Shown here: positions 5,554-6,662 of the stretch, one piece after another
Layout: each line of letters opens with the position of its first letter
How positions within the stretch are numbered: position 1 is the stretch's first letter
Source of the DNA: Trueperaceae bacterium
GTDB taxonomy: Bacteria; Deinococcota; Deinococci; Deinococcales; Trueperaceae
DNA length: 6,662 nucleotides
Direction of reading: 5' to 3'
NCBI GenBank assembly: GCA_007130355.1
Contig: SLSQ01000248.1
Coordinates: 1 to 6,662, forward strand
Made by a program: the position numbers and the translations under genes
Notes under the pieces: model-generated
The model's input: the letters and a program-made list of their open reading frames with translations, nothing else
Database searches by the model: none
What the model was told of the DNA's origin: nothing

Positions 5554-5570
5554 GCTGCGGCGCTCGCAGC
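5554..5570 (+). repeat. Hairpin in the mdh leader
   Basis: GCTGCG and CGCAGC are exact inverted arms around a five-base loop, 30 bases before the mdh ATG; the overlapping CGCAGCTGCG is also a perfect palindrome. No T tract follows, so it is not a typical terminator. It may simply be chance in GC-rich DNA. Confidence 0.3.
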
Positions 5571-5588
5571 GCAAGCGGCGGCCGGCTC

Positions 5589-5595
5589 GAGGAGG
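5589..5595 (+). promoter_or_regulatory. mdh ribosome binding site
   Basis: GAGGAGG ends five bases before ATG 5601. The second in-frame ATG, at 5613 (Met5), would be 17 bases away, so 5601 is the better start. Confidence 0.8.
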
Positions 5596-5600
5596 ATGCG

Positions 5601-6584
5601 ATGAAGGAACCGATGAAGGTCGCCGTCACCGGAGCGGCAGGGCAGATCGGCTACGCCCTGCTGTTCCGCATCGCCGCCGGCGACATGCTCGGCAAGGACC
5701 GCCCGGTGATCCTGCAGCTGCTCGAGATTCCGCCGGCCATGTCGGCGCTCGAAGGGGTCGTCATGGAACTCGAGGACGGAGCCTTTCCGCTGTTGCACGG
5801 CGTCGAGGCGTCGAGCGATCCGCGCGTCGCGTTCGCGGACGCCGACGTCGCGATGCTGGTCGGAAGCCGGCCGCGCGGGCCGGGGATGGAGCGGAAGGAC
5901 CTCCTCGAGGCGAACGGCGCGATCTTCACCGAGCAGGGCGCGGCCCTGAACGACGTCGCCAAACGCGACGTGAAGGTGCTGGTCGTCGGGAACCCCGCCA
6001 ACACGAACGCCCTGATCGCGATGCGGAGCGCGCCCGATCTGCCGCGGCAGAACTTCACGGCGATGACGCGGCTCGACCACAACCGCGCGCTCAGCCAACT
6101 CGCCGCGAAGACGGGGGTGCGGGTCGCCGAGCTGCGCCGCATGATCGTGTGGGGGAACCACTCGTCGACGCAGGTGCCCGACGTCGAGCACGCGACGGTG
6201 TCGGGAACGTCCGCGAGCGACCACGTCGACGCAGGCTGGGTCCGCGACACGTTCGTACCGACCGTGCAGAAGCGCGGCGCCGCGATCATCGACGCGCGCG
6301 GAGCGTCGAGCGCGGCCTCGGCCGCGTCCGCGGCGGTCGACCACGTGCGCGACTGGCTGCACGGCACACCGAGCGACGACTGGGTCAGCATGGCGATCCC
6401 GTCGACGGGCGCGTACGGGGTGGAGGAGGGCATCGTCTACTCCTACCCGGTGACCTGTCGCGACGGGCGCATCGACGTGGTGCAGGGACTGGACCGTTCG
6501 GAGGAGGTCGTGCGCCGCATGAAGGCCAGCGAAGCGGAGCTCGTCGAGGAGCGTGCGGCGGTGGAGCACCTGCTCCGGCACTGA
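5601..6584 (+). CDS. mdh: NAD-dependent malate dehydrogenase
   Basis: Malate dehydrogenase interconverts malate and oxaloacetate with NAD(H) in the cytoplasmic TCA cycle. The product has 327 residues, the same length I recall for Thermus malate dehydrogenase, and resembles that cytosolic/actinobacterial subgroup throughout. Visible blocks: the dinucleotide motif TGAAGQIGYALL (10-21); LLE with Glu42 placed to bind the NAD ribose; PRGPGMERKDLL (91-102), whose two arginines (92, 98) bind substrate; VVGNPANTNA (128-137); TRLDHNR (156-162) with the catalytic-pair Asp159; and WGNHSST (184-190) with catalytic His187. SMAIPSTGAYGVEEGIVYSYPV (263-284) closes the fold. It follows parB by 183 bp that include a parS, a candidate -10 and a leader hairpin, so it is probably a separate transcription unit with no direct link to partitioning. 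A near-perfect GC hairpin lies 56 bases after the stop. Confidence 0.97.
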   Translation: MKEPMKVAVTGAAGQIGYALLFRIAAGDMLGKDRPVILQLLEIPPAMSALEGVVMELEDGAFPLLHGVEASSDPRVAFADADVAMLVGSRPRGPGMERKDLLEANGAIFTEQGAALNDVAKRDVKVLVVGNPANTNALIAMRSAPDLPRQNFTAMTRLDHNRALSQLAAKTGVRVAELRRMIVWGNHSSTQVPDVEHATVSGTSASDHVDAGWVRDTFVPTVQKRGAAIIDARGASSAASAASAAVDHVRDWLHGTPSDDWVSMAIPSTGAYGVEEGIVYSYPVTCRDGRIDVVQGLDRSEEVVRRMKASEAELVEERAAVEHLLRH

Positions 6585-6640
6585 CCGGACGGAACGCGCG
6601 CCGCCGCGGACGGGCGGCCGCACGTACGATCGCGAGGCGC

Positions 6641-6662
6641 GGCCCACCCGCTCGGGTGGGCC
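6641..6662 (+). terminator. GC-rich hairpin, probable terminator after mdh
   Basis: GGCCCACCC and GGGTGGGCC pair perfectly around a GCTC loop, a nine-pair stem 56 bases after the mdh stop. The window ends at the last stem base, so a following T tract, which would settle the call, cannot be seen. The 56 bases between stop and hairpin hold nothing else I can recognise. The hairpin could equally serve a convergent gene to the right. Confidence 0.6.

Noticed and set aside
5596..5604. Two-codon upstream frame ATG-CGA-TGA overlapping the mdh start
   Set aside because: It begins directly at the end of the Shine-Dalgarno with no spacing, so ribosomes should start at 5601.

Overview
This is a GC-rich bacterial segment (about 70% G+C by eye) from the chromosome-origin neighbourhood. 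It holds six recognisable genes and almost no free space. A partial dnaA runs leftward off the left edge. On the + strand follow mnmG, rsmG, parA, parB and mdh. Nearly every codon ends in G or C. Most other long open frames here are shadows of these genes, because stop codons are rare at this composition.

Layout: dnaA (minus, positions 1-1214, missing its C-terminal DNA-binding signature) and mnmG (plus, from 1359) diverge from a 144-bp spacer. mnmG and rsmG overlap by 32 bp, and a perfect parS palindrome sits in the overlap, so ParB's binding site is also protein-coding in two frames. An 82-bp spacer with three perfect inverted repeats separates rsmG from parA. parA and parB overlap by 17 bp. 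A second parS, identical over 18 bases to the first, lies 17 bases after the parB stop. A 183-bp spacer leads to mdh, and a strong GC hairpin, probably a terminator, ends the window.

Functionally, DnaA initiates replication. ParA, ParB and the two parS sites form a complete chromosome-segregation module of the Soj/Spo0J type. MnmG (with MnmE, not seen here) modifies tRNA wobble uridine. RsmG is a 16S rRNA methyltransferase-like protein whose sequence departs from the family at conserved positions. Mdh is an unrelated TCA-cycle enzyme that probably has its own promoter.

The organism cannot be named from this window. The mnmG-rsmG-parA-parB order, the high GC and the Thermus/actinobacterial type of malate dehydrogenase fit a deep-branching actinobacterial-type lineage or another high-GC phylum. 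MnmG argues against the well-known Streptomyces/Mycobacterium branch, which as I recall lacks it. Compared with the textbook origin order (parB-parA-rsmG-mnmG-mnmE-jag-yidC-rnpA-rpmH-dnaA), the block from mnmE to rpmH is missing between mnmG and dnaA, and I see no convincing DnaA boxes in the gap. I find no defence system, mobile element, CRISPR array or RNA gene. The main points of interest are the parS arrangement, the palindromes before parA, the collapsed origin gene order and the unusual RsmG.
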